From contig CAMYVQ010000001.1 in NCBI GenBank assembly GCA_947302435.1, forward strand, positions 1 through 38,050: 38,050 nucleotides of DNA, read 5' to 3'. Position 1 is the stretch's first letter. Each line of letters begins with the position of its first letter. The notes under the pieces are model-generated. The model was not told the origin of the DNA and searched no databases. It was given only the letters and a program-made list of their open reading frames with translations. Origin of the DNA: an uncultured Prevotella sp. GTDB taxonomy: Bacteria > Bacteroidota > Bacteroidia > Bacteroidales > Bacteroidaceae. Positions 1-7,727 of this stretch are shown here, piece after piece. A program made the position numbers and the translations under genes.

Positions 1-18
1 ACCTATCCAAAGCTCTGA
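1..18 (+). CDS. Possible 3' end of a VapB-like antitoxin gene
   Basis: The first 18 bases can be read in frame 1 as five codons (TYPKL) followed by a TGA stop, two bases before the ATG of the PIN toxin gene. VapC genes usually follow their antitoxin gene with such tight spacing, so this could be the end of the antitoxin. Five codons prove nothing by themselves; the upstream sequence would decide. Confidence 0.25.
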   Translation, partial: TYPKL

Positions 19-20
19 TT

Positions 21-428
21 ATGACCACTTTCAAGTATCTTTTGGAAACATCAACCTGCATAGAGTTATTGCGGGGTAATGAGATTGTACGCCAAAAATG
101 CATTGTGCAGAATCAATACTGTTGCATTTCTGCTATTACAGCTATTGAATTGTTGTATGGGGCTCATAATGCTCCAGAAAAATATCGCGAGCAAGAACTG
201 ACTAAGGCAAGAATGCTTATCGATTACTACACAATTGTTGGCATCGACGATATCCCAGAGTTTTTCAGTAGCGAGAAATACCGCTTGGAGAAAATAGGCA
301 ATATCATTGAGGATTTTGACCTAATGATTGGTGGTATTGGCGTTATAGGCGATCTGATAGTTGTTACCCATAACACCAGGTATTTTAGCCGTATCGAGGG
401 GATAAAACTTGAAGATTGGACTCTTTAA
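21..428 (+). CDS. VapC-like PIN-domain toxin
   Basis: A 135-residue protein of normal VapC length, probably a PIN-fold ribonuclease toxin of a type II toxin-antitoxin pair. The N-terminal strand reads YLLETSTCIELLRG, where the family usually has YLLDTNxxI. A second acidic site is E43 (SAITAIELLYG), a third is D100 (EDFDLMIGG), and the closing strand has THNTRYF, like the family TxNTRxF. The first catalytic aspartate is replaced by glutamate (E9) and the following asparagine by serine (S11), so activity may be altered. It converges on the large minus-strand operon, leaving only four bases between stop codons. The fold is fairly sure; toxicity is inference. Confidence 0.8.
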   Translation: MTTFKYLLETSTCIELLRGNEIVRQKCIVQNQYCCISAITAIELLYGAHNAPEKYREQELTKARMLIDYYTIVGIDDIPEFFSSEKYRLEKIGNIIEDFDLMIGGIGVIGDLIVVTHNTRYFSRIEGIKLEDWTL

Positions 429-432
429 AGTA

Positions 433-1833
433 TTATTCCCAGACCACTAACTCGCGAGGCAGAGAGATTTTCTTCGCCTCACCACGTTTGCCATCAATAT
501 AATAATGACGTGCAAGATGGTCATCAAACTGGCCCACAAAGGCGCCTCGGATTCTGGCACATTTCTCGTTGATGGAGTTTAGCAATGGGTTCGTTACATC
601 CTCAATGCTTTGTATCGCTCTATCTGTCAATCCCATTGGTTTCAGCTTGACATAAATCTCCGTCAGTTCTTTACGATAGTTAGGCAGATGCTTGAACAGT
701 ATTCCCTCAGGATGTGCCAAGAACAACAGATATACAGCTTTCACTAATGGTTCCATTTTAATCTCCATGTCGTTGTAGTCTGGTAGCAACAACCGATAAT
801 CTTTTGTTATCACCAGTCGGCTTAGCCTATCATCAGGATGTATCAACTGTTCCAGTATATATTGTGCTATTCCCCTCTGCCTCAGTTTGGCTATCCGTTC
901 CTTAACCTCCTCTATCAAATCATTAGTATTCTCCTCTTCTTTCTGAGAGTTAAAATTCTCGTCAGCCCCATTTTCGCCAACAACATCCCCCCAATCATCA
1001 AAACCACCTTGCTTTTCAAGCAATCGCTCATGCTCATTTTTCTCAATAGAGATTTGCTTACCAATCCTATGCAACTGGTCACCGATTGACTCAGAAGAAT
1101 TTGTCGAAAGCGGATAGAAACGGTTTGTCACCTTGTCATTCCCGTCATCATCTCTATAAACATCCTCTGTACGAATGAATCCATGTTTAATCAGCCCCCT
1201 GTCGGAATCGTGTTCAAGATATTGCAGAAGGAAATCATTACCAAGCTGCACCTCTTCCAGTTTATCTTTAGAGAGATAAGGAGCACGATAGTGTAACACT
1301 TCCTTTTTCCTCAGCCGCTTCAAGAGAAGGGGAAGATAGATAATCTGAAATCCTATCATCTGTCCCCAACCCTCCAGTATTTCCGGATTCTTCTCAAACA
1401 GTTCTGTCAACTGTTTGTCTTCCTCTGTAGCCACATACAGCAATTCCTTCGGTCCCAATTTCCCTCCTAATCTGAACCTTATTTTATTGTCTAATGTGAG
1501 CATGTTATCGTCAGGTAATGGCCGTTGAACAGATTCCGTTTTCCGCTCCACCCGTCTTTCCGCAAAGAACAATATAATAAAGAATGCTGCCACGACAATA
1601 TCCACAGCATTCCAAAGAGTTCGACCTAAAACGATCTTGTAGATGGGTTGAAATAGCAATGCAAGAGTGATGAACACCCACATGGCTATCTTCTTATTAA
1701 GCATGTAGTATCTATAAGCCAGTCCACCACATGCAACCAACATGATGAAGCGTACCAGCATGAAGTAGCCGTATGGCATCGGAGCCAAACAGAGCAGCAA
1801 CATGGCTGCAAGGAAAAGATAGAGTTGTTTCAT
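433..1833 (-). CDS. DUF6804-like membrane protein with large C-terminal domain
   Basis: A 466-residue protein and the last gene of the 12-gene operon. The first 95 residues hold about four hydrophobic segments (roughly 3-22, 24-43, 49-67, 74-92) including a PMPYGY motif, which resembles the small DUF6804 membrane family; I make this match from memory. The remaining 370 residues are hydrophilic and probably cytoplasmic. They contain a charged, low-complexity stretch near residues 270-310 (many E, N and D) and no motif I recognise. The gap to the preceding gene is about 50 nt, the largest in the operon, so it may be an add-on. No function can be assigned. Confidence 0.8.
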   Translation of the reverse strand: MKQLYLFLAAMLLLCLAPMPYGYFMLVRFIMLVACGGLAYRYYMLNKKIAMWVFITLALLFQPIYKIVLGRTLWNAVDIVVAAFFIILFFAERRVERKTESVQRPLPDDNMLTLDNKIRFRLGGKLGPKELLYVATEEDKQLTELFEKNPEILEGWGQMIGFQIIYLPLLLKRLRKKEVLHYRAPYLSKDKLEEVQLGNDFLLQYLEHDSDRGLIKHGFIRTEDVYRDDDGNDKVTNRFYPLSTNSSESIGDQLHRIGKQISIEKNEHERLLEKQGGFDDWGDVVGENGADENFNSQKEEENTNDLIEEVKERIAKLRQRGIAQYILEQLIHPDDRLSRLVITKDYRLLLPDYNDMEIKMEPLVKAVYLLFLAHPEGILFKHLPNYRKELTEIYVKLKPMGLTDRAIQSIEDVTNPLLNSINEKCARIRGAFVGQFDDHLARHYYIDGKRGEAKKISLPRELVVWE

Positions 1834-1883
1834 CGTCGTTTACTTTTTGGAAGTAGAGTCATCATTTCCGTGTTGATACTTTT

Positions 1884-2213
1884 TTATGGATTACATTTAC
1901 TGCATGGCATATAGCCTTCGTCTATAGCAGCAGCACTTGACACTTGTTTTGTCTTATGTGCCTTTTTGAGGATGTAGCATCTGAGACGATGGTATTTCTT
2001 TCCTTTCGGAGTAATATAAACATCCCCGTTCTCATCCAGTTCCACACGTTCATACATCGTCGATTTCGATTTAAACGTAGAAGGGACAGCGAATGGAGAG
2101 ATTGTATTGCCCCCATTGCTAAACAGCGATTCTATCCCCAAAATGGAAGACGCTCCTAATAGTACGCCGATTCCACCATTTATCAACTGATTCTTATTCA
2201 ATGCCATCCTCAT
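1884..2213 (-). CDS. Small membrane-anchored protein with Ada-like zinc-binding motif
   Basis: A 109-residue protein. Residues 10-30 form a glycine-rich hydrophobic segment, probably a membrane anchor or signal. The C-terminal 45 residues resemble the zinc-binding module of Ada: YHRLRC (H75, C79) and the terminal MPCSKCNP (C104, C107) would provide ligands. Ada uses such a module to accept methyl groups, but similar modules also occur alone next to nucleases and in surface proteins, so a repair role is not implied. It lies 13 nt after the nuclease gene in the operon. ATGs at 2213 and 2207 are both possible starts. Confidence 0.75.
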   Translation of the reverse strand: MRMALNKNQLINGGIGVLLGASSILGIESLFSNGGNTISPFAVPSTFKSKSTMYERVELDENGDVYITPKGKKYHRLRCYILKKAHKTKQVSSAAAIDEGYMPCSKCNP

Positions 2214-2226
2214 CTTTCTTTATAGA

Positions 2227-3096
2227 TTACCATTCTCTAATGTCCGCCTTTGCCTCTACTACCGTCTCAATGCTGTCAGGAAGCGCTGAGAAGAAGTCAT
2301 ATCCCGTGATGCGCTCCACCTCGTCAATGGAGTTAACGAACTGGTCACGCTTCTTCTTCCCCTCGTTGTTCCTCACCACAAAGCCGATGGCCTTGGGAGT
2401 TCCTTGTAAGCATAGGACAACTTTGAAGAAAGCTTCTGGCACCACCACTTTGTTCATGCCTATAGTTTCATGTCCTCTTTTCAAGAATATTGGTCCACAA
2501 ACAATATACACATCATCATATTTCTTTGCCCATCTTCTACAGTCCTGTTCAATACGATTCCATACTCCGCTATTCAAGTTACGGTCTTGTGGGCAAATAT
2601 TTGTCAACAGGTTCGACTCATGCATTGCTTTCTCATCCCATTTGTTGTCACCTGCAGGACACATGTGGCCTCTCGACCATCCGCTCCCCCGATAGTCCTC
2701 GTTGGTAGCCCTGGGCGCAGGCACGTCCATATCCTCATAGAAAGCGTTGTCCCTTGGCAGCATCCCGTCTGCATGCTCTGCCGTCAGATGCCAAGCCACC
2801 CAGTTCGGGCATAGCATCTCTTTATTGTAGGAAGCAACATACCCTGTCCTCTCCAGCGTCTGAGACGGCACCTGCTTCGGCATCGCAGGTATCAGCAAAT
2901 CCAATTCTTCCTGAGACCAACTAACAGATGCGTCTTCATCGACTATTACCTCATCCTTATTCTCATCGAAGCCATCACTTGTTTCAACGAACTGCAATCG
3001 ATTCTGCCCATGTGGCCTTCTGTCTCTTATACAAGAAGCAGAAATACCAATCAGCAGCAATAGTACAACGATAATATTACTCCTCATACGCACCAT
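2227..3096 (-). CDS. DNA/RNA non-specific endonuclease (NucA/EndA family) lipoprotein
   Basis: A 289-residue protein with a lipoprotein signal (hydrophobic run, then ISASC, lipid Cys22). The nuclease domain spans about residues 85-280. The catalytic motif is WSRGHMCPAGD with H144 as general base, followed by NICPQDRNLNSGVWNRIE, which carries the asparagine and glutamate expected to hold the metal. In this beta-beta-alpha-metal family the usual motif is DRGH; serine replaces the aspartate here, a variant I believe is common in Bacteroidetes. It should cut DNA and RNA outside the cytoplasm. It sits third in a run of three lipoprotein hydrolase genes, which suggests a role in degrading extracellular or target-cell material. 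Confidence 0.9.
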   Translation of the reverse strand: MVRMRSNIIVVLLLLIGISASCIRDRRPHGQNRLQFVETSDGFDENKDEVIVDEDASVSWSQEELDLLIPAMPKQVPSQTLERTGYVASYNKEMLCPNWVAWHLTAEHADGMLPRDNAFYEDMDVPAPRATNEDYRGSGWSRGHMCPAGDNKWDEKAMHESNLLTNICPQDRNLNSGVWNRIEQDCRRWAKKYDDVYIVCGPIFLKRGHETIGMNKVVVPEAFFKVVLCLQGTPKAIGFVVRNNEGKKKRDQFVNSIDEVERITGYDFFSALPDSIETVVEAKADIREW

Positions 3097-3101
3097 CTAA
3101 A

Positions 3102-3893
3102 TCATTTCCTCGTATTGGAAAAGAACTTATCCAAGAAAGCATGCGTACACTCTATATCATCACGACCATGCCAGCGTGCAGGAGAGTGTTTGTATTCAAT
3201 TGTACTTCCATGTTGATTTAGGAACTCAACCTGTGATGTACAGTCTGACTCGGCTTGGGTATTAAAGAAGTACACAGGAATAGTCGCTTTTCTTGGATTA
3301 CCACACGACATGGGCATCGCAGCAGCAAAAACATGTTCACTATATTGCAAGAAATCCCATGTTCCAACACCTCCATCCGACGATCCTGCCAAATAGATAC
3401 GCTTAGGGTCAATAAGCCCTTTATAATCTAAGTCTTTTATCATTCTCATAACGTCATCGTAGCAATCCTTCCATGCCACACAATTCGCATTTTGGGCTTT
3501 ATGGCAGATGGGGAACAATGCAATTGACTTGATATTCTTTTCTTGAAGATAGTTTAGCACACTATCATCAGCAGCACAACAGTCAAGATGATTAAATTCA
3601 AACAGATTATGCATTTTTCTATCGTGAACGCCACCATGCAACCAGATAAACAACAAGGATTTTCCTTCTTTCTCTTGATGAATATTCACGACTTTACATG
3701 GAAGGTTGTAATAGAACGTCCCTTCTGGCATCATGGCTTTTGTAATCGTGTCATGCACATACACTATTTTTACATATTTCGCATTTTCCCTTTGATCGTC
3801 GGATTCATCTGTTTCTATTATTCTCTTGTTATTACAATTTGCCAATGTAACAATCACTGTCATGGCCATACAAATCTTTGCGATTAGATTCAT
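3102..3893 (-). CDS. Lipoprotein alpha/beta-hydrolase (esterase/peptidase-like)
   Basis: A 263-residue protein with a lipoprotein signal (TLANC, lipid Cys20). The fold is indicated by an oxyanion-type LHGG at 85-88 and the nucleophile elbow AGSSDGG with Ser172. A histidine near the C-terminus (H242 in ARWHG, or H251) would complete the triad. The pattern resembles feruloyl-esterase/PHB-depolymerase-like and dienelactone-hydrolase-like proteins; the substrate cannot be told. Cysteines are numerous (C105, C106, C130, C138, C144, C197, C218), which fits an extracytoplasmic protein with disulfides. It lies 33 nt after the protease gene and 5 nt before the nuclease gene. Confidence 0.82.
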   Translation of the reverse strand: MNLIAKICMAMTVIVTLANCNNKRIIETDESDDQRENAKYVKIVYVHDTITKAMMPEGTFYYNLPCKVVNIHQEKEGKSLLFIWLHGGVHDRKMHNLFEFNHLDCCAADDSVLNYLQEKNIKSIALFPICHKAQNANCVAWKDCYDDVMRMIKDLDYKGLIDPKRIYLAGSSDGGVGTWDFLQYSEHVFAAAMPMSCGNPRKATIPVYFFNTQAESDCTSQVEFLNQHGSTIEYKHSPARWHGRDDIECTHAFLDKFFSNTRK

Positions 3894-3926
3894 ATATCAT
3901 AGCTTTTTTAAAAGGTGAAGAAAAAA

Positions 3927-4649
3927 TCATTTGTACACAAGATATGGTTTTACCGCTTCAATACTCCATGCGTAATTCAAATTTGCTTGTGAATTTGCAT
4001 CCAAAGTACCAGAAGTAATTCCCACGACTTCACCATACTCATTAATAAGCGCACCGCCACTACTGCCGTGATCAATAGCAGCACTAATCTGCAGTAAAAA
4101 TTCATCACGCCACTGTGACACATCTCCAGAAGAGAATGTGTTCTCTAATCCTTTTGGACTACCAATTGTAAAAATACGGTCACCTATACTTGGCTTACTA
4201 GACGCAATGGGTATATAGTTCGTTCGACCACATTCAACACGAAAGAGAATAAAGTCGTATTCCTCACTCTTTGTGTATATCTCAGATACTTTGTATGCTG
4301 TATCGTCCCTTTCAAGCTTAATTGCTTCCATGCCAACACCTGTATCTTTAAAGACGTGATAGTTACTAATAGCCAAACCGTTATCGTCAATAAAGAAACC
4401 TGAACCCTGATAGACATTCGAGCCATCTGTTGTATAAACCATAAAGACTGCTGAATGAAACCTTGTGAATATTTGACTTCCTTCAAGCTTATTATTAGTT
4501 CTTTTTGGCTTGCTCACGACTGGTCCATTGTCAGAAAAGACTTTTTGATTTGAAGTCTGTGGTCTACGGATATGACCTGATTTGTGAGCACAGGAGCAAA
4601 GCGCTCCAATAAGTAAAGCCAAGCCTATGAGATAACTACTTTTTCTCAT
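3927..4649 (-). CDS. Lipoprotein trypsin-like (S1/DegP-type) serine protease
   Basis: A 240-residue protein with a full catalytic triad: His98 in SNYHVF, Asp132 in YDFILF and Ser197 in HGSSGGALIN. The family is trypsin-like with DegP-style spacing, but there is no PDZ domain. The start chosen, ATG at 4649, gives a clean lipoprotein signal (ALCSC, lipid Cys20) and overlaps the MotB-like gene by 14 nt; an ATG at 4676 would add nine residues before the signal. The protease should act in the periplasm or on the surface. Position directly after the MotA/MotB-like pair suggests it works with the envelope complex. Confidence 0.88.
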   Translation of the reverse strand: MRKSSYLIGLALLIGALCSCAHKSGHIRRPQTSNQKVFSDNGPVVSKPKRTNNKLEGSQIFTRFHSAVFMVYTTDGSNVYQGSGFFIDDNGLAISNYHVFKDTGVGMEAIKLERDDTAYKVSEIYTKSEEYDFILFRVECGRTNYIPIASSKPSIGDRIFTIGSPKGLENTFSSGDVSQWRDEFLLQISAAIDHGSSGGALINEYGEVVGITSGTLDANSQANLNYAWSIEAVKPYLVYK

Positions 4650-5256
4650 CTTTAATGATGTTTTTGGGTAAGACATGTATCAAGAAACGTTGATTCTTGA
4701 CTTCTTCCTTTTCACGCATAGAGTGTGTTTTCAATTCTCCATCACCGCTTCCTGCAATTTGTATCTCACAATTCTTGCCAAAGTCCAACTTCCGTTCTTG
4801 CATCCAATAGCGGATAAGCCCTAAGGCCCGTTCATAGCTCAATTCATAATTCCGTTGATAACCATCTTTCAAGTCTGATGCTTGCCCCTCAATAATCAAC
4901 AAGTATTGATAGTTCTCATGTTTGGCAATGAATTGCTGTATTTCCTTACCAGCTTCGTATAACGGCTCTAATTTGGTAGGATCTATTTCGTTTAGTGTAC
5001 CTCGGCCTGTAGGAAACTTGACTTCAATGTTTAGAACATATTTCTTATACTCTGGACGGTAATTGAAATATTTAGGGTTGAGGTCTTTTGTCGAGGCCTC
5101 AACCTTTCGTATTTCGTCCAACTGTCGTTGTGTTACTTCCATACGCTTGTAGAGTAGCACTATCACCAGAACGAATAGAACAAGCATGATGAAAAACAAA
5201 CTTGTCATCAGGTCTGAATAACTTGTCCAGAAGAAAGATTCTTTTCTCTTTATCAT
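4636..5256 (-). CDS. MotB/OmpA-like protein (ion-channel partner and peptidoglycan anchor)
   Basis: A 206-residue protein with one N-terminal transmembrane helix (about 15-36) and a C-terminal OmpA-like domain. The helix begins SYSDLMTSLFFIML; D15 sits where MotB and ZorB carry the proton-conducting aspartate. The C-terminal domain has the family pattern IEGQAS...NYELSYERA (about 120-145), which in relatives binds peptidoglycan. It follows the ExbB/MotA-like gene by 13 nt, the usual pairing for a proton-driven motor or the ZorAB unit of Zorya defence. No ZorC, ZorD or ZorE follows, so this is not a standard Zorya locus. Confidence 0.88.
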   Translation of the reverse strand: MIKRKESFFWTSYSDLMTSLFFIMLVLFVLVIVLLYKRMEVTQRQLDEIRKVEASTKDLNPKYFNYRPEYKKYVLNIEVKFPTGRGTLNEIDPTKLEPLYEAGKEIQQFIAKHENYQYLLIIEGQASDLKDGYQRNYELSYERALGLIRYWMQERKLDFGKNCEIQIAGSGDGELKTHSMREKEEVKNQRFLIHVLPKNIIKDEKK

Positions 5257-5269
5257 GGCTTATAATAAC

Positions 5270-6832
5270 TTATGGCTGCAATGCTGTCGTATCTGACTGA
5301 TTGGGAAACAGAACCTCTGGGTTGGTCACAACAACAGCATTAGCTGGCTGGCTTTCATGTCTTTCGTACTCTTTATCATAAATCATGTATGCCATACCGC
5401 CTACTCCAATTGTTATGACAATAGCACAAAGAGAGATGAGCAATTTCATCCAGAATGGAAGAACATTTATTTTGACATCTGGAACGTTATAAGCCTCTTC
5501 TGAACGTGAGAACGTTCTAAGTGTCTTGTTGATTTTTTCAACCAACGAATCATTTGACCGCTCCACATGTTGAAGTAGGCTTTGCATATGTTTGGGAATC
5601 TTGGCTATTTCTTCTAATTGAGTTTCTAGTTTTGGCAATTGCTTCAATCTTTCAGTGTATTCATTACACATTTGTTTATTCAATTCAATGAATTTATCTG
5701 ACTGGTTCGTCAAGGATTTTTGCAATTCATCAGCGGCTTTCGCAGAAGTTTCCTTTAGCGACTCCAAGGCTTTCCTCAATGTATCATCTTCATCAGCAAC
5801 CGTTTTTGCTATTTCCGCTTTATTTCGTTCAAAGAAATCACGTATTTCTTCCATAACATGCAAGCGTTCGGCTTCCTCATGGAACTGTTCGTTAAATTTT
5901 TGAATGGCTTCTGTATAGCCTTTGACACTATTTAGGTAATAATTGAACTGCTCCAATTTGCCTGTACACTCCTGAAGCTCTTTTAATACATTTACATTCG
6001 CCCTTGCCATCTTCATTACATCCATTTCCTGCACAGCCTTTACAATATCGGCTTGGATTGAATAAGATGTGTTTACGTCTTGAAGAGCATTTCTAAGCTC
6101 GCTTGTGTTAGCCGAGAATGTGTTGTTGAATTTATTCAAATTCCTGACCAAATTTGTCATGGCCGATGACGTATCATTGGGCAAAGCGGGGAGTAACTCT
6201 GCTTGCATCCATGCAAGAAAATCATTTTTCCCCTTTTCTTCATTCAGTTTGTAGCCCTTAAACATTAAAGAATTAATTGTTGTAAGAGCGATGCCACATA
6301 TACTTGCAACCATTGCCCAAGCTACACCTGTCAGAAGTTCGTTAATACCATGAGCTGCCGCCTCCATAGCTACGGCCACCGCTCCAGGATTTGCAGCACC
6401 ACCTGTGCCTCCTATCAATGCGCTTATACTATCAGTATACAGGAGGGAGCCAAGGCCAATTATAACACCAATCATTGTACCTGCCAATCCACAATATAGC
6501 GGAACAGGTGTCTGTGTGCTGATTTCTTCTTCTACGGAATCACAATGTCTGTCAATAGCATCTTTCAACAAATGAAAATCAATTACCGAACCAGAATTGT
6601 TTCTAAGATACTTGTTTATTGAATTCCTGATTGACTCAAAGACCGTGTTACCCCTACCGCTAATTCCATAAACGAATCCTGTCTCTGAATTTTTATTAAC
6701 GCCCCATGATTTGGAATTTTCAAAAATGTCACGAAATACATACATTCTTTGCAAATTTCTTATAAAGAAGAAAACCTGCAAGCATATAATGCCTATGACA
6801 ATAATAGGCACCCATTGTACAAAACCAGTCAT
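5270..6832 (-). CDS. ExbB/TolQ/MotA-like proton channel with long coiled coil
   Basis: A 520-residue inner-membrane protein. Hydrophobic helices lie at about 3-25, 110-133 and 165-190, and a fourth at about 464-488. The second and third match the MotA/TolQ/ExbB core (GLAGTMIGVIIGLGSLL and a helix beginning TGVAWAMVASICGIAL). Between them is a glycine- and alanine-rich loop. Residues 220-455 are a long, probably coiled-coil region, much longer than in MotA and reminiscent of the ZorA tail. The stop codon is one base from the start side of its upstream neighbour. With the MotB-like protein it should form a proton-driven unit that does work on something in the cytoplasm or envelope. Confidence 0.87.
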   Translation of the reverse strand: MTGFVQWVPIIVIGIICLQVFFFIRNLQRMYVFRDIFENSKSWGVNKNSETGFVYGISGRGNTVFESIRNSINKYLRNNSGSVIDFHLLKDAIDRHCDSVEEEISTQTPVPLYCGLAGTMIGVIIGLGSLLYTDSISALIGGTGGAANPGAVAVAMEAAAHGINELLTGVAWAMVASICGIALTTINSLMFKGYKLNEEKGKNDFLAWMQAELLPALPNDTSSAMTNLVRNLNKFNNTFSANTSELRNALQDVNTSYSIQADIVKAVQEMDVMKMARANVNVLKELQECTGKLEQFNYYLNSVKGYTEAIQKFNEQFHEEAERLHVMEEIRDFFERNKAEIAKTVADEDDTLRKALESLKETSAKAADELQKSLTNQSDKFIELNKQMCNEYTERLKQLPKLETQLEEIAKIPKHMQSLLQHVERSNDSLVEKINKTLRTFSRSEEAYNVPDVKINVLPFWMKLLISLCAIVITIGVGGMAYMIYDKEYERHESQPANAVVVTNPEVLFPNQSDTTALQP

Positions 6833-6833
6833 A

Positions 6834-7727
6834 TCAATTCTTTAATTTAATATCTGCTTTATCAGTAATTTTCCAAAAATCATGCCCTTTGTCAAACACT
6901 GCTTTTCCTTTCTTAATTACTTTCATACTTTTCGCATAAGCCATATCACCGTTATATTCAACAGCTTCACTAACAGCATCAATAGATCGAATTTTGTCTA
7001 AATCTATGGGGGCAAACTCACAATGGTTGTCATCCGAATATTCTACTTCGAAATACGCTCCCTCATTACATGATTTAGGGTAATCATTAAACATGGCAAT
7101 ACCACCACCAACTTTCACTATCCCGAAATAGCCTCTCTTTATCGGTTGTTTTTTGTCTTCCTTGGGTTTCTCCAATTCGTTTTTGTTCTCATGACAGCAA
7201 TTATTGAGAGACACTTCATTAGATTCCAATCTCCTTATCTGCTCAGAAAGTCGTTCAATATCTTTTTTCATGTCCGAACAATTACCTTCAATTTTACCTT
7301 CAATTTTCTTACATTTATCTGACATTTCTTTTTTATAAATATTAAGGCTTTCGTAACTATCATGCTTCGCCTCTCTCAATTCATGGGAAACATCTTTCCC
7401 CAATCTTCTTATGCGACGCAAAATGAAAAGACAGAAAACTAGTGCCAAGCCGCTAATGGCTAATACCAATATTTCCCAAATATTTGGCAATCTGCTTTCT
7501 TTGGTAACAGCCTTAGCAGCAATGACGGCTTCCACTTTCTCAGTATCTTTGGCTACAGCCTTTGTTGTGTCCGTTTTTAGAGAATCAGTTATACCTTTCT
7601 CTTTGTCTGATGTATCGGTTTGCTCTACAGGTGGTAATTGTGTCTCCATATATGTCCTTTGGTCTTCAAAACAAGAAGACAACATTACACACAAGGCAAA
7701 CAATATAACTAAAGATTTCTGTTTCAT
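6834..7727 (-). CDS. Membrane protein with lipoprotein-type signal and coiled coil
   Basis: A 297-residue protein. It begins with a signal ending LSSC (Cys19), which looks like a lipoprotein, but a strong transmembrane helix at about 83-103 is followed by RRIRR, so the C-terminal part should face the cytoplasm. Residues 110-175 are charged and likely coiled coil; residues 195-295 form a small globular domain I do not recognise (begins KRGYFGIVKVGGG). Its start overlaps the stop of the actin-like gene by four bases (ATGA), a sign of translational coupling. It could link the cytoplasmic actin-like protein to the membrane channel; that is inference. Confidence 0.78.
   Translation of the reverse strand: MKQKSLVILFALCVMLSSCFEDQRTYMETQLPPVEQTDTSDKEKGITDSLKTDTTKAVAKDTEKVEAVIAAKAVTKESRLPNIWEILVLAISGLALVFCLFILRRIRRLGKDVSHELREAKHDSYESLNIYKKEMSDKCKKIEGKIEGNCSDMKKDIERLSEQIRRLESNEVSLNNCCHENKNELEKPKEDKKQPIKRGYFGIVKVGGGIAMFNDYPKSCNEGAYFEVEYSDDNHCEFAPIDLDKIRSIDAVSEAVEYNGDMAYAKSMKVIKKGKAVFDKGHDFWKITDKADIKLKN

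Noticed and set aside
4636..6832. Complete Zorya defence system
   Set aside because: No ZorC, ZorD or ZorE-like gene is present.
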